Below the pieces are notes generated by a model, which ran no database searches, was not told where the DNA came from, and saw only the letters and a program-made list of their open reading frames with translations. Shown piece after piece: positions 1-6,866 of a stretch of 10,466 nucleotides of DNA. The position numbers and the translations under genes are program-made. Within the stretch, counting starts at the first letter, position 1. Every line of letters starts with the position of its first letter. Source of the DNA: Nostoc cf. edaphicum LEGE 07299 (GTDB lineage: Bacteria > Cyanobacteriota > Cyanobacteriia > Cyanobacteriales > Nostocaceae); the NCBI RefSeq assembly GCF_015207245.1, contig NZ_JADEXF010000035.1, positions 1-10,466 of the forward strand. The letters run 5' to 3'.

Positions 1-399
1 GTAATAGGGAAGAGGAAAATTTTCAGCTACTTTAGCTTTTTAACGACGAGGGTGTCATAAGTATAGTAGATATCATTCTGAGTTTAACGCCCAATTATAA
101 AATAGTAACGATAGAAATATAGACAAAAATGCCAATAACCACTTACAACATTTTTAAATCTCCGTCCTGAATGGATGCTGTCTAAGTGTATAAAAATATT
201 TCAGAGTAGCGATTGCTCTAGTAAAAAAGTTAACTTATTTTTACCATTATCATCAACAATAAATCTGGAAATCAACTTAGTTGATGAGAGTGTTCCACTA
301 AAAATAAAATGTGTTATCGTTAAAAACAATTGTTATTAAAAACTATTCATGTCATTACAAACGTGAATTGGTTTAGTCTGTAAATCATCCGTGTGCAAC

Positions 400-528
400 A
401 TGATTGGAGCAGCATACTCTAGAAATTCGTTGCAAGAAAGCCGTCATAGCAGTCGGGGAAGCGCTTACTTGTTTGCACCGATGGTTAACTTCAATGTGAT
501 GGCTGATGTGGGAGATAATCCACCCTAA
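400..528 (+). CDS. Candidate small ORF, 42 aa, unknown
   Basis: An ATG at 400 opens 42 codons to TAA at 526-528; GTG at 391 is an alternative start. The peptide begins MIGAAYSRNSLQES and ends VMADVGDNPP. It has no signal peptide, membrane segment or motif I recognise. In its favour, G+C rises from about 18% (301-360) to about 50% (421-480) over just this segment, and a hairpin follows two bases after the stop. Against it, there is no Shine-Dalgarno-like sequence before the ATG, and a short RNA or a gene fragment would explain the composition equally well. Confidence 0.2.
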   Translation: MIGAAYSRNSLQESRHSSRGSAYLFAPMVNFNVMADVGDNPP

Positions 529-530
529 TT

Positions 531-563
531 GGATTTTTTGGGCAAAAATACCCAGAAAAATCC
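531..563. other. Imperfect inverted repeat, possible terminator
   Basis: GGATTTTT-TGGG at 531-542 pairs with CCCA-G-AAAAATCC at 551-563 around an 8-base loop, with a single bulged G. It starts two bases after the stop of the 42-codon ORF. No clear T-run follows on the plus strand, so termination is uncertain; it could also be an RNA-stabilising hairpin or part of a small RNA. Confidence 0.35.
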
Positions 564-653
564 AACAATAATTACATTGTTATGCTAGGCAGAAATTTTA
601 TCTAAACTTTGAATATAGTCTAGTTAAATGTATTTTTTGTTGCAAAATAGCTT

Positions 654-844
654 GTGAAACTGAATTGTTTCAAAAGACTAAAACCGCTTGAGAGGAAATA
701 GCCTCAAGACAAACAACACTATCCCTATTTGCTTTAGGAGTGCTGTTAGCGGTAGCAAGCTTTTCAAATTTGCCAGAGAACCAAAACAGTAGTCTATCTA
801 AACCAGCAAATTTTCCATCAGACAATTTAGAGTCTAAGTTTTGA
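654..844 (+). pseudogene. Possible frameshifted remnant of a small secreted or anchored protein
   Basis: A GTG at 654 reads VKLNCFKRLKPLERK and stops at TAG 699-701. The frame one base back, open from about 692 to TGA 842-844, then reads IASRQTTLSLFALGVLLAVA and continues to LESKF. Joined with a -1 shift near 696-699, the product has a basic N-terminus followed by a hydrophobic stretch (LSLFALGVLLAVASF) and a short Ser/Asn-rich tail, which looks like a signal peptide or membrane anchor. The shift site GAAATAG is not a classical slippery sequence, so a decayed gene is more likely than programmed frameshifting. Chance resemblance cannot be excluded in DNA this AT-rich. Confidence 0.2.
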
Positions 845-1188
845 CACAGCAATGCATTGAAATTGTTTTGTTAATTGATTTTGTGAAACATAAGCCAAAA
901 TTTTACGTGCATATAGTACAAAATCTGCTAGCGACTTAATGCAATTGTGCATATTGCTTGAGTAATTCTACACACCTAACCTCAAGAGTTGCTCGCATAG
1001 TCAAAGCCAGACTCTGGTTTTTCAACATTTGAAAAACCATCTAAAAATCTTGGGGAATTTTGGTGATACTGCTACCTTAGCTCATGTATTAATCCACACA
1101 GAGCCTATTGGTATTGACAGAAGATTAGAATACAGCCAAAACAACTTTCAACACTGTCAACAACAATTGATTAAAGAGATATGTAGCC

Positions 1189-1890
1189 ATGCAGAACGAG
1201 CAATATTTTTCCAAATTGCAGCGCGTGCAAGAACTTTTAGTAACTACAGTGTTAGGAGATATTCCAACACTTCTTCTGGGCCCAAAGTTGCGTAATTTAG
1301 GATATCGTAGTATTTTTGCCCAGATAGACAGCCCAGTATATATTCAAAATGGTGTTGAATTTAACGGTACTTCTTGTATTGAGATCGGCACAGGAGTCTA
1401 TATTTTCAAGGGTGTGCGGATGGATGCGAGAGGACATAAAAATAATAGAATTCATGTAGGAAATAGAGTCGCTATTGAGCGTAACGTTGATATAGGGTGT
1501 TTGGAAGATACGTGTATACATATTGATGAAGACACCTTCATTGCTCCCAACGTGTGTATTGAGGGTCCAGGAGACATTAAAATTGGTAAACACTGCTTGA
1601 TTGCTGCCCACTCAGGGATATATGCCAATAATCATAATTTTGCCGATCCGATGGAGCTAATTAAATACCAAGGTGTTACTCGCAAGGGAATTGTGATTGA
1701 GGATGATTGTTGGCTAGGACATGGAGTAACAGTATTAGATGGCGTTACTATCGGCAAAGGCAGTGTTATTGGTGCGGGAGCAGTTGTTAATAGAGATATT
1801 CCTCCTTTTTCCGTTGCTGTCGGCATACCTGCACGAGTAATCAAAAACCGAATTGGCAAAGATATAGCAAAGCTTCAAGTTAAGACATAG
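1189..1890 (+). CDS. Left-handed beta-helix (hexapeptide-repeat) acyltransferase
   Basis: This 233-aa protein is built mainly of hexapeptide repeats, visible as V/I-G-x-G-x steps from about residue 60 to 215 (IEIGTGVYIF, IHVGNRVAIE, IKIGKHCLIA, VTIGKGSVIGAGAVV). It ends in the usual closing motif of the family (IPPFSVAVGIPARVIK). Proteins of this fold transfer acetyl or other acyl groups from CoA to sugars or amino acids, as in the NodL/LacA/WcaF and CysE families. His149 in the segment YANNHNF is the best candidate for the catalytic histidine, with His141 nearby; the acceptor cannot be deduced. An in-frame stop at 1168-1170 leaves ATG 1189 as the natural start; AAAGAGAT lies about eight bases upstream as a weak ribosome binding site. 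It stands alone, followed by a repeat element. A role in polysaccharide or lipopolysaccharide decoration is inference. Confidence 0.92.
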   Translation: MQNEQYFSKLQRVQELLVTTVLGDIPTLLLGPKLRNLGYRSIFAQIDSPVYIQNGVEFNGTSCIEIGTGVYIFKGVRMDARGHKNNRIHVGNRVAIERNVDIGCLEDTCIHIDEDTFIAPNVCIEGPGDIKIGKHCLIAAHSGIYANNHNFADPMELIKYQGVTRKGIVIEDDCWLGHGVTVLDGVTIGKGSVIGAGAVVNRDIPPFSVAVGIPARVIKNRIGKDIAKLQVKT

Positions 1891-1895
1891 GCATT

Positions 1896-2045
1896 GGGAG
1901 TGTTGAGTGCTGAGTGCTGAGTTAAGAGTTAAGAGTTAAGAGTTTTGTTTACCCCATTGTCCCCTTGTCCCCCTCATCCATCTCCCCTGCTTCCTTATCT
2001 CCACCTTCCCTATTCCCCACTCAGTACTCAGCACTCAGTACTCCC
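1896..2045. repeat. Intergenic element with 27-bp inverted-repeat arms
   Basis: The arm 1896-1922 (GGGAGTGTTGAGTGCTGAGT and on) is the reverse complement of 2019-2045 with three mismatches in 27. Each arm is itself made of GAGTGCT/GAGTACT heptamers. The 96-base interior begins with a 7-bp tandem repeat and continues as a C/T-rich strand with CCCC-containing units. It starts six bases after the stop of the acyltransferase gene and could act as its terminator. Heptamer-based repeats between genes are common in heterocyst-forming cyanobacteria; no transposase is present. Confidence 0.8.
1921..1944 (+). repeat. Tandem heptamer repeat, GTTAAGA x 3.4
   Basis: Three full copies of GTTAAGA and a partial fourth run head to tail from 1921 to 1944, just inside the left arm of the inverted-repeat element. 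This is typical of the short tandemly repeated heptamers found between cyanobacterial genes and is prone to copy-number change by slippage. Confidence 0.8.
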
Positions 2046-2345
2046 GAAGGGTATGGGGAATAGTAACTATCCCTTGTAACCTGTTGCCTTTTTTGGGAAA
2101 CCTTTGCGAGCAGTCAACGTCACAAGGGTAAACGCCTCTGAGTTATCTTTCCTAAGGGCATCTACAAGTCAGACAACTGACATCTTGTACATTATCAATA
2201 ACCGTAGGATAGGCATTGTTAGTCCTGAGTCCCCAGAGTCATCTAAAAAAGGGACGAGATTTGGGTAATATAAAGTAGCTATCTTTTCTGCATTGCAGAT
2301 ACTGAAAGAAAAGCTTTCTTTGTTTTACCCGTTGGAGATATTTCT
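2046..2345 (+). promoter_or_regulatory. psbI upstream region with hairpin and putative -10
   Basis: No gene is visible here. A hairpin lies at 2163-2189: TACAA/TTGTA and GTCAG/CTGAC stack around an ACAA loop with a three-base bulge. A weaker one is at 2056-2073 (GGGAATAG/CTATCCC). An AT-rich element, TAATATAAA at 2266-2274, could be the -10 box of the psbI promoter, giving a leader of roughly 65 bases; no good -35 sits 17 bases upstream. The sequence AAAGAAAAGCTTTCTTT in the leader is nearly self-complementary. Regulation cannot be deduced further. Confidence 0.35.
2334..2337 (+). promoter_or_regulatory. Ribosome binding site of psbI
   Basis: GGAG (within TTGGAGATA) lies eight bases before the ATG at 2346. 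It fixes the start of this very short gene. Confidence 0.7.
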
Positions 2346-2462
2346 ATGCTGACTTTAAAAATCGCTGTTTATATTGTTGTTGCCTTCTTCGTAACTATCT
2401 TCATCTTCGGATTTTTGTCGAACGATCCAGCTCGTAACCCCGGCCGTCGGGACTTAGAGTAA
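2346..2462 (+). CDS. psbI: Photosystem II reaction centre protein I (PsbI)
   Basis: The 38-aa product begins [20 protein letters not shown] and ends [14 protein letters not shown]. This is the characteristic PsbI sequence: one membrane helix (about residues 5-24) followed by a charged tail with the conserved SNDPxRNPGR motif. PsbI is a small thylakoid membrane subunit of photosystem II, at the periphery of the D1 side near CP43, and helps early assembly and stability of the reaction centre. Full family length is present with no break. A GGAG ribosome binding site precedes it and a 12-bp hairpin follows 53 bases after the stop, so it is probably a single-gene transcript. Confidence 0.97.
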
Positions 2463-2515
2463 AAGGGCGATAAATCATCCGCGACTTTGGAAGGCGGAAA
2501 ATACTAAACGCCACA

Positions 2516-2553
2516 GAAACTTACTAAGCGAAAATTTAGTAAGTTTCTTCTTC
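2516..2553 (+). terminator. Terminator-like hairpin after psbI
   Basis: GAAACTTACTAA at 2516-2527 pairs perfectly with TTAGTAAGTTTC at 2536-2547 around an eight-base loop (GCGAAAAT), and TTCTTC follows. The 12-bp perfect stem fits an intrinsic terminator or a 3' stabilising hairpin of the psbI transcript; the T-run is imperfect. Confidence 0.7.
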
Positions 2554-2659
2554 CAAGTAGCTTGCTGTAGGTAGCAGAAGGCGACAGTCGGAAGGCAAAA
2601 TGTATGTTTAATCCTTCCCTTTGTCATTTGGCTGTTTGTTAGCCCGATTTTGCTCACTT

Positions 2660-5566
2660 ATGCTTCATCCAGTTCTGCCACCTAATCCGCCTCCTATCGT
2701 TGAATCTTTACAACCTGTAAATCCCGCCTCGTCTGCTAGTCATACAAAGTTTCTTTCAGGTGTAGATACTGGAATACACGAAAAAACAGACAAATCCAAG
2801 CAGCCCAAGAATTTGGCTCAGTTGGCAATTTCGGGTAACACTAAAAGCGATCCTTTATTGTCAACTCCGATTGACTCAACTCAAGATGACTTGGTAGTTG
2901 CTAAAACTTCTTCTGTAGCTCATTCACCAGAAACCTTTCCACCAGAAAGTTCCCCATTCCCCGCTTCTGCAACTGCTAGGCTTTTGGGGCAGCCACTGGT
3001 TGTTGGTTATCCCACGCAGGAGGTTACAGCTTCTAATCGCCAAGTTAAAAAAGACACAAAGACAAGTCCGAGCGTCGAACCCCGCCACTCGGAAATTCTG
3101 ATGTCGGCACTGCGTAAACGGGAGATGCAAAGAGAAGCCGCTGCCTTGCAAAAAAAAGTCGGAGCGGAGGCTTCAGATCAAAACGCAAAAGATGAGCCTT
3201 CTCAAAAACTCAGTCAGCGATCTCTGACGACAAGCCGCTTTGCGTCTACGCTAAATCCAAACTCTAATGGTGAAGCAAAATCAACCTTTTTGGACTCTTC
3301 GAGCTTTACCTATAGAGTTTCTCCAAGCCCACTGGTCGCCCAATCTCCATGGCCTCTTCAAATTGCCCCAACTGTCACCAACAGTAACAAGTTAGACAAA
3401 TCCAAAGCAGAAATTTTATCTCAAAAGTTAACCCAACAAAAACAGAAACGCGCTCTTACTGCACAACAGTCTCTAAAAAAAGACAATATCTCTTTATCTG
3501 CTGCCGATCTAGCACCTAGTTCTCAATCAGTACAAAATTTTATAACATTTAAATCTCGCAAGCCCACAAACCAACTCTCAGTACCGATCACTGTAGAATT
3601 TAAGTCCCAATTCCAGCAACAAAGCCAAGTACCAACGCCTACACCACAAGTAAATACCACTCAGCCCCAAGCTCAACCATCTGGTACAACTGCACCAGCT
3701 ACCACACCGCCAGCCGGGCCAAGAACTGTAGAAGTCACTTCAGATCGGCAAGAGTATGACGAGAAACAGCGAATTATTACAGCTGTAGGTAATGTAATTG
3801 TGCGATTTGATGGAGCAGTGGTGGATGCCGATCGCTTACAAGTCAATTTGGACAACATGATCGCTGCGGGGGAAGGCAACGTCACCTTAACACGGGGCGA
3901 TCAGATACTGCGCGGACAACGCTTTACCTATAACTTCGTTCAAGATCGTGGGGAACTGGAAAATGGTAGAGGAGAAATTTACGTACCTTCAGCACAAACA
4001 GATTTTGCTTTTTCACCCACAGCTATAAGTGCTGGTGGAGTTTCAAAACGTCCGCCCAGCGATCGCATTAGAGCCAATCAGCCCGTTTCCGGTGTGAGTA
4101 GCCCTGGAGGAATTAATGTGACATTTGGTGGTCAGTCAGATGCTAGCAACATCCCGCCACCGAAAGCAGGGGGTGTAGTCAATCGGCTCAGATTTGAAGC
4201 TGAACAAATTGATTTTTATCCGCAAGGCTGGCAAGCAAGCAATGTCCGCATCACCAACGATCCTTTTTCGCCCCCAGAATTAGAATTACGCGCAGATAAA
4301 GTAACTTTGACGCGAGAATCACCTTTGGTAGACCGCATCAGGACGCAGAAACAGCGTTTGGTATTGGATCAAACAGTCTCCTTACCAATTCCCCTGAATG
4401 AGCGTACTATTGACCGTCGAGAGCGGGACGTTTCACCTGCAATAGTCTCCCCTGGCTACGATGGAGAAGATCGGGGTGGTTTGTATATTGAGCGTGGCTT
4501 TCCACTAATCGATACAGAGCAAACACGCTGGACGATCACGCCCCAGTTATTATTACAGAGAGGTGTGGAAGAAGGCACGGGCGACTTAGGCGCACTGTTT
4601 GGTGTGAAGACCAAGATAAATTCTGTTTTGAGTCCACGGAGGATAATTCAGGGAACTGCGGAGTTAACTAGTTTTAACTTGAATGACGTGGAAGAAAATT
4701 TGCGAGTGAATTTAGGATTGCGCCAGACATTAGGCACTTCCTTTCCCCATACATTGAATGTGCAATATAACTACCGCGATCGTCTCTACAACGGTACTCT
4801 GGGTTTTCAAACTGTCCAGAGCAGTTTTGGCGGCATTATTACCTCTCCTGTGATTCCTTTAGGAAAAAGTGGCATCAACCTTAACTACCAGGCAAGTGCC
4901 CAGTATATTGATGCCAATACCGATCGCCTAGACTTGCTAGAACCAGTGCGGGAAAACAATCGCATTTCACTTGGTCGTTTACAAGGCAGTGCGACTCTCA
5001 GTAGAGGGCTGTTGCTGTGGCAGGGAAAACCATTACCACCCACTGCCACCGAGGGATTACGATACACCGCTACTCCTGTAGTTCCTTACTTGCTAGCGAT
5101 CGCTAGCCTCACAGGTACTACCAGTTATTACACCAATGGTGATAACCAAAGTACTCTAACTGGTACAATTGGCTTACAAGGGCAAATTGGTCATTTTTCC
5201 CGACCTTTTTTCGACTATACCGCCTTTAATGTCAGTTACTCTCAAGGCTTAAATAGCGGATTATCTCCCTTTTTGTTTGACCGCTCCGTTGATAACAAAG
5301 TATTGACCGCCGGAATATCACAGCAAATCTACGGCCCTTTTCGCTTAGGTTTCCAAACATCTGTTAACTTGGATACTGGTAAGGAAACTAGCACCGACTA
5401 CATTTTGGAATATAGCCGTCGTACCTATGGCATCACCTTGCGTTACAATCCGGTGTTGGAGTTAGGCGGCATCAGCTTCCGAATTAGTGATTTTAACTGG
5501 GGTGGAGGCACCGATCCATTTTCGGAAGTTAAGCCAGTAGTGAACGGCGTGCAACAGGATAATTAG
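2660..5566 (+). CDS. LptD/OstA-like outer-membrane assembly protein (DUF3769 family)
   Basis: The 968-aa product has three parts. Residues 1 to about 350 are low-complexity, rich in Pro, Ser, Gln and Thr. Residues about 356-450 resemble the LptA/OstA_N beta-jellyroll (VEVTSDRQEYDEKQRIITAV, later GEGNVTLTRGDQILRGQRF). From about 510 to the end there is a long beta-strand-rich region ending in alternating aromatic strands (YGITLRYNPVLELGGISFRI), the cyanobacterial DUF3769 barrel. By analogy with LptD it should sit in the outer membrane and insert lipopolysaccharide; that role is inferred from the domain order. ATG 2660 is preferred, since the frame is bounded by a stop at 2609-2611 and the only upstream starts are TTG (2621, 2636). 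No Sec signal peptide is visible with any of these starts, which is odd for an outer-membrane protein. A 16-bp palindrome with a HIP1 core lies at 5092-5107. Confidence 0.85.
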   Translation: MLHPVLPPNPPPIVESLQPVNPASSASHTKFLSGVDTGIHEKTDKSKQPKNLAQLAISGNTKSDPLLSTPIDSTQDDLVVAKTSSVAHSPETFPPESSPFPASATARLLGQPLVVGYPTQEVTASNRQVKKDTKTSPSVEPRHSEILMSALRKREMQREAAALQKKVGAEASDQNAKDEPSQKLSQRSLTTSRFASTLNPNSNGEAKSTFLDSSSFTYRVSPSPLVAQSPWPLQIAPTVTNSNKLDKSKAEILSQKLTQQKQKRALTAQQSLKKDNISLSAADLAPSSQSVQNFITFKSRKPTNQLSVPITVEFKSQFQQQSQVPTPTPQVNTTQPQAQPSGTTAPATTPPAGPRTVEVTSDRQEYDEKQRIITAVGNVIVRFDGAVVDADRLQVNLDNMIAAGEGNVTLTRGDQILRGQRFTYNFVQDRGELENGRGEIYVPSAQTDFAFSPTAISAGGVSKRPPSDRIRANQPVSGVSSPGGINVTFGGQSDASNIPPPKAGGVVNRLRFEAEQIDFYPQGWQASNVRITNDPFSPPELELRADKVTLTRESPLVDRIRTQKQRLVLDQTVSLPIPLNERTIDRRERDVSPAIVSPGYDGEDRGGLYIERGFPLIDTEQTRWTITPQLLLQRGVEEGTGDLGALFGVKTKINSVLSPRRIIQGTAELTSFNLNDVEENLRVNLGLRQTLGTSFPHTLNVQYNYRDRLYNGTLGFQTVQSSFGGIITSPVIPLGKSGINLNYQASAQYIDANTDRLDLLEPVRENNRISLGRLQGSATLSRGLLLWQGKPLPPTATEGLRYTATPVVPYLLAIASLTGTTSYYTNGDNQSTLTGTIGLQGQIGHFSRPFFDYTAFNVSYSQGLNSGLSPFLFDRSVDNKVLTAGISQQIYGPFRLGFQTSVNLDTGKETSTDYILEYSRRTYGITLRYNPVLELGGISFRISDFNWGGGTDPFSEVKPVVNGVQQDN
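5092..5107. repeat. 16-bp perfect palindrome containing HIP1
   Basis: GCTAGCGATCGCTAGC is a perfect palindrome whose centre is the HIP1 octamer GCGATCGC (5096-5103). HIP1 is highly over-represented in many cyanobacterial genomes. Other copies here are at 4059, 6952, 8092, 8374, 9744 and 10329, all within coding sequence. The copy at 8374 lies in a larger inverted repeat (GCGGCAGC at 8368-8375, GCTGCCGC at 8384-8391) inside the flippase gene. Confidence 0.9.
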
Positions 5567-5856
5567 TCTAAGGACTGGGAACGACTCGACAGGCGATCGA
5601 TCTCACAATTAGTTAATGCCGAGCCAGGTATTCTCAAGCTGGCATAGTCGCCGCTTAGTTGAACGCGTGATGGTGGTTGATGTAGGGTTACACAACATTT
5701 GTGAACTGCGGCTTGGTATTCTCGCCATTGCCTACGGATTGCAATACTTGCAGCATCGTTACCTAAGTCGGAAAATCTTAGCCCCGTTCGCATCAGCCAA
5801 GATTCTACGTCAGTTGTTTCACCAACTATTTCTGAAATGGGATTAATCTTTTTCAT
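5563..5856 (-). CDS. Conserved-looking hypothetical protein, 97 aa
   Basis: I do not recognise this protein. It starts with MKKINPISEIVGETTDVESW, is soluble in character, has no signal peptide or membrane helix, and carries a central segment RRQWREYQAAVHKCCVTLHQ with a Cys pair. The composition is that of a folded, partly helical protein rather than a shadow frame, which is why I prefer it to the plus-strand frame at 5616-5846. The ATG at 5856 has no strong ribosome binding site. Its TAA stop (5563-5565) overlaps the TAG stop of the DUF3769 gene, so the two genes converge with a 4-base overlap and no room for a terminator between them. Function unknown. Confidence 0.55.
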   Translation of the reverse strand: MKKINPISEIVGETTDVESWLMRTGLRFSDLGNDAASIAIRRQWREYQAAVHKCCVTLHQPPSRVQLSGDYASLRIPGSALTNCEIDRLSSRSQSLD

Positions 5857-5947
5857 GAGTAATATCTTATACGTGTATTCTCAATTACTCATTTCACTTT
5901 AAAAGAAACTATCAATACTAGCCAATATCATTTTTTATCAAAATCAT

Positions 5948-5990
5948 CAATAAAAACTATTCATACCTGAATAGAATACTCAGGTATGAA
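5948..5990 (-). terminator. Terminator of the outer-membrane protein gene
   Basis: TTCATACCTGA at 5960-5970 and TCAGGTATGAA at 5980-5990 form a perfect 11-bp stem with a nine-base loop. Read on the minus strand the hairpin is followed by ATAGTTTTTATT, a reasonable T-tract. It lies about 75 bases after the stop of the minus-strand gene ending at 6066 and fits a rho-independent terminator for it. Confidence 0.75.
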
Positions 5991-6065
5991 AGAATGAATT
6001 ACTATTACGGCTGGTAAACAGCATTGCTTTAGCTTGTGAATAGGCCGTTTTCTAGCTCGTAATTA

Positions 6066-6578
6066 CTAGAAGCGATAGCCTAATCCAGCTTGGAAGCTGA
6101 CGGCATCAGCATCACTATTTTTGTAGGCGTCAATACCCCATTTAGTATCGCCGTAGGCAATGACATTTTTGCTAACTTCTGATTCAATCCCAAGGGTGAC
6201 TACAGGTGAATTCTGATTGCCCAATGGAGTTTTTTGACCTTCGTCAGTTACAAAGGAATAACCGCCACCGAAGTAAACGTTAGTATTTTTGGCGATGGGC
6301 GCATCATAAGTCACTATGGGCATAATTGCAGCAGCATCACCACCATACAATACAGAACCCCGCAGTGAAACAGGAGCATTGGGTACGGCGTATCGTCCTT
6401 GAATATTACCACCAATTTGTGCTTCATCGTTTCCTTGTCCGCCACTGGTTGCACCAACAGCAACACCAGCACCGATGTAGTTACCGTTAGTACCTGCTGT
6501 TTGAGCAGATGCAATGCCGGCTGAGAGGACAATGGAAGCAACAGCAAGGAAAGAGGCAGCTAATTTTGTAAATTTCAT
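6066..6578 (-). CDS. Small outer-membrane beta-barrel protein with signal peptide
   Basis: The 170-aa product starts MKFTKLAASFLAVASIVLSA and has a clear Sec signal peptide with a likely cut after Ala25 (IASA|QTAG). The mature part of about 145 residues is Gly/Ala/Asn-rich and consists of short alternating strands (YIGAGVAVGA, NVYFGGGYSF, VSFQAGLGYRF). It ends in Tyr-Arg-Phe, the terminal aromatic expected of outer-membrane barrels recognised by BamA. Length suggests about eight strands, like small OmpA/OmpX-type barrels; pore activity or binding partner is unknown. ATG 6578 is chosen over a TTG at 6611 because the signal peptide begins there. It has its own terminator and a palindrome-rich upstream region, so it is likely transcribed alone. 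Confidence 0.85.
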   Translation of the reverse strand: MKFTKLAASFLAVASIVLSAGIASAQTAGTNGNYIGAGVAVGATSGGQGNDEAQIGGNIQGRYAVPNAPVSLRGSVLYGGDAAAIMPIVTYDAPIAKNTNVYFGGGYSFVTDEGQKTPLGNQNSPVVTLGIESEVSKNVIAYGDTKWGIDAYKNSDADAVSFQAGLGYRF

Positions 6579-6616
6579 AGAATTATTCTCACTAGAGTTA
6601 AGTAAAATCAATCTTC

Positions 6617-6628
6617 TCTAGTACTAGA
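6617..6628. promoter_or_regulatory. Perfect 12-bp palindrome upstream of the beta-barrel gene
   Basis: TCTAGTACTAGA lies 39-50 bases upstream of the ATG at 6578. The position suits an operator near the promoter of the minus-strand gene. I do not recognise the binding protein. Confidence 0.35.
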
Positions 6629-6665
6629 ATCTCTTTTTTTACAAAATGTAACCTCACGCATCTGG

Positions 6666-6708
6666 TTCACCCAAGTGGTTGAATTATTTCTCACCCACCT
6701 GGGTGGAA
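6666..6708. promoter_or_regulatory. Two related imperfect palindromes, possible tandem operator
   Basis: On the minus strand TTCCACCCAGGTGGGTGA (6691-6708) and TTCAACCACTTGGGTGA (6667-6683) are similar to each other, each being close to self-complementary. Their starts are 25 bases apart, between two and three helical turns. They lie about 90-130 bases upstream of the beta-barrel gene. Paired operator half-sites are one reading; regulator unknown. Confidence 0.35.
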
Positions 6709-6730
6709 CTACTGAAATATTTAATTGAAG

Positions 6731-6866
6731 AATTCAGAAGTCAGAATTCAGGAGTCAGAACAAGAAAGTGGAAGATTCAGACTCGCCACTGTCTTGTCTT
6801 TACGCTGTGCTATTCGCTTTTTCGGACTCCAATTCATGCTGAATTCTGACTCCTGACTCTTGAATT
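6731..6866. repeat. Intergenic AGTCAGAATTC-type repeat with inverted arms
   Basis: TCAGGAGTCAGAA at 6748-6760 is the exact reverse complement of 6844-6856, and both arms continue with further copies of AGTCAG and AATTCA units (left arm from 6731, right arm to 6866). The roughly 80-base interior has no ORF. It begins 16 bases past the flippase stop, so its hairpin may help end that transcript. Such repeats recur between genes in nostocalean genomes; this is recognition from general knowledge. Confidence 0.7.

Larger units (their letters stand above)
1..1188. other. AT-rich intergenic region with no confident gene
   Basis: This stretch is strongly AT-rich (about 18% G+C at 301-360) and I find no convincing full gene on either strand. 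The first bases are open in one plus frame (stop at 58-60) and another plus frame stops at 33-35, so the tail of an upstream gene could be present but cannot be identified. Small inverted repeats occur: ATCAAC/GTTGAT at 271-285, TCATCAAC/GTTGATGA at 250-287, and the palindrome AACAATTGTT at 325-334. Two weak candidates inside it, at 400-563 and 654-844, are listed separately. The last 150 bases are presumably the promoter region of the acyltransferase gene, but I see no clear -35/-10 pair. Confidence 0.6.

Noticed and set aside
670..852. 60-codon minus-strand frame
   Set aside because: No motif or ribosome binding site; the plus-strand frames over the same bases look more like a former secreted protein.
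1007..1022. CCAGACTCTGG followed by TTTTT as a terminator
   Set aside because: The stem is only four or five pairs with almost no loop, and no gene ends just upstream.
1029..1295. Plus-strand frame of 88 codons starting with TTG just before the acyltransferase gene
   Set aside because: It overlaps the well-supported acyltransferase gene by over 100 bases in another frame, has a TTG start without a ribosome binding site, and no recognisable sequence.
1896..2045. Repeat array as a CRISPR
   Set aside because: The units are 7 bp tandem or inverted repeats with no regular 30-40 bp spacers and no cas genes.
5616..5846. 76-codon plus-strand frame opposite the 97-aa minus-strand gene
   Set aside because: Its composition is less protein-like and it is contained within the opposite gene; most likely a shadow.
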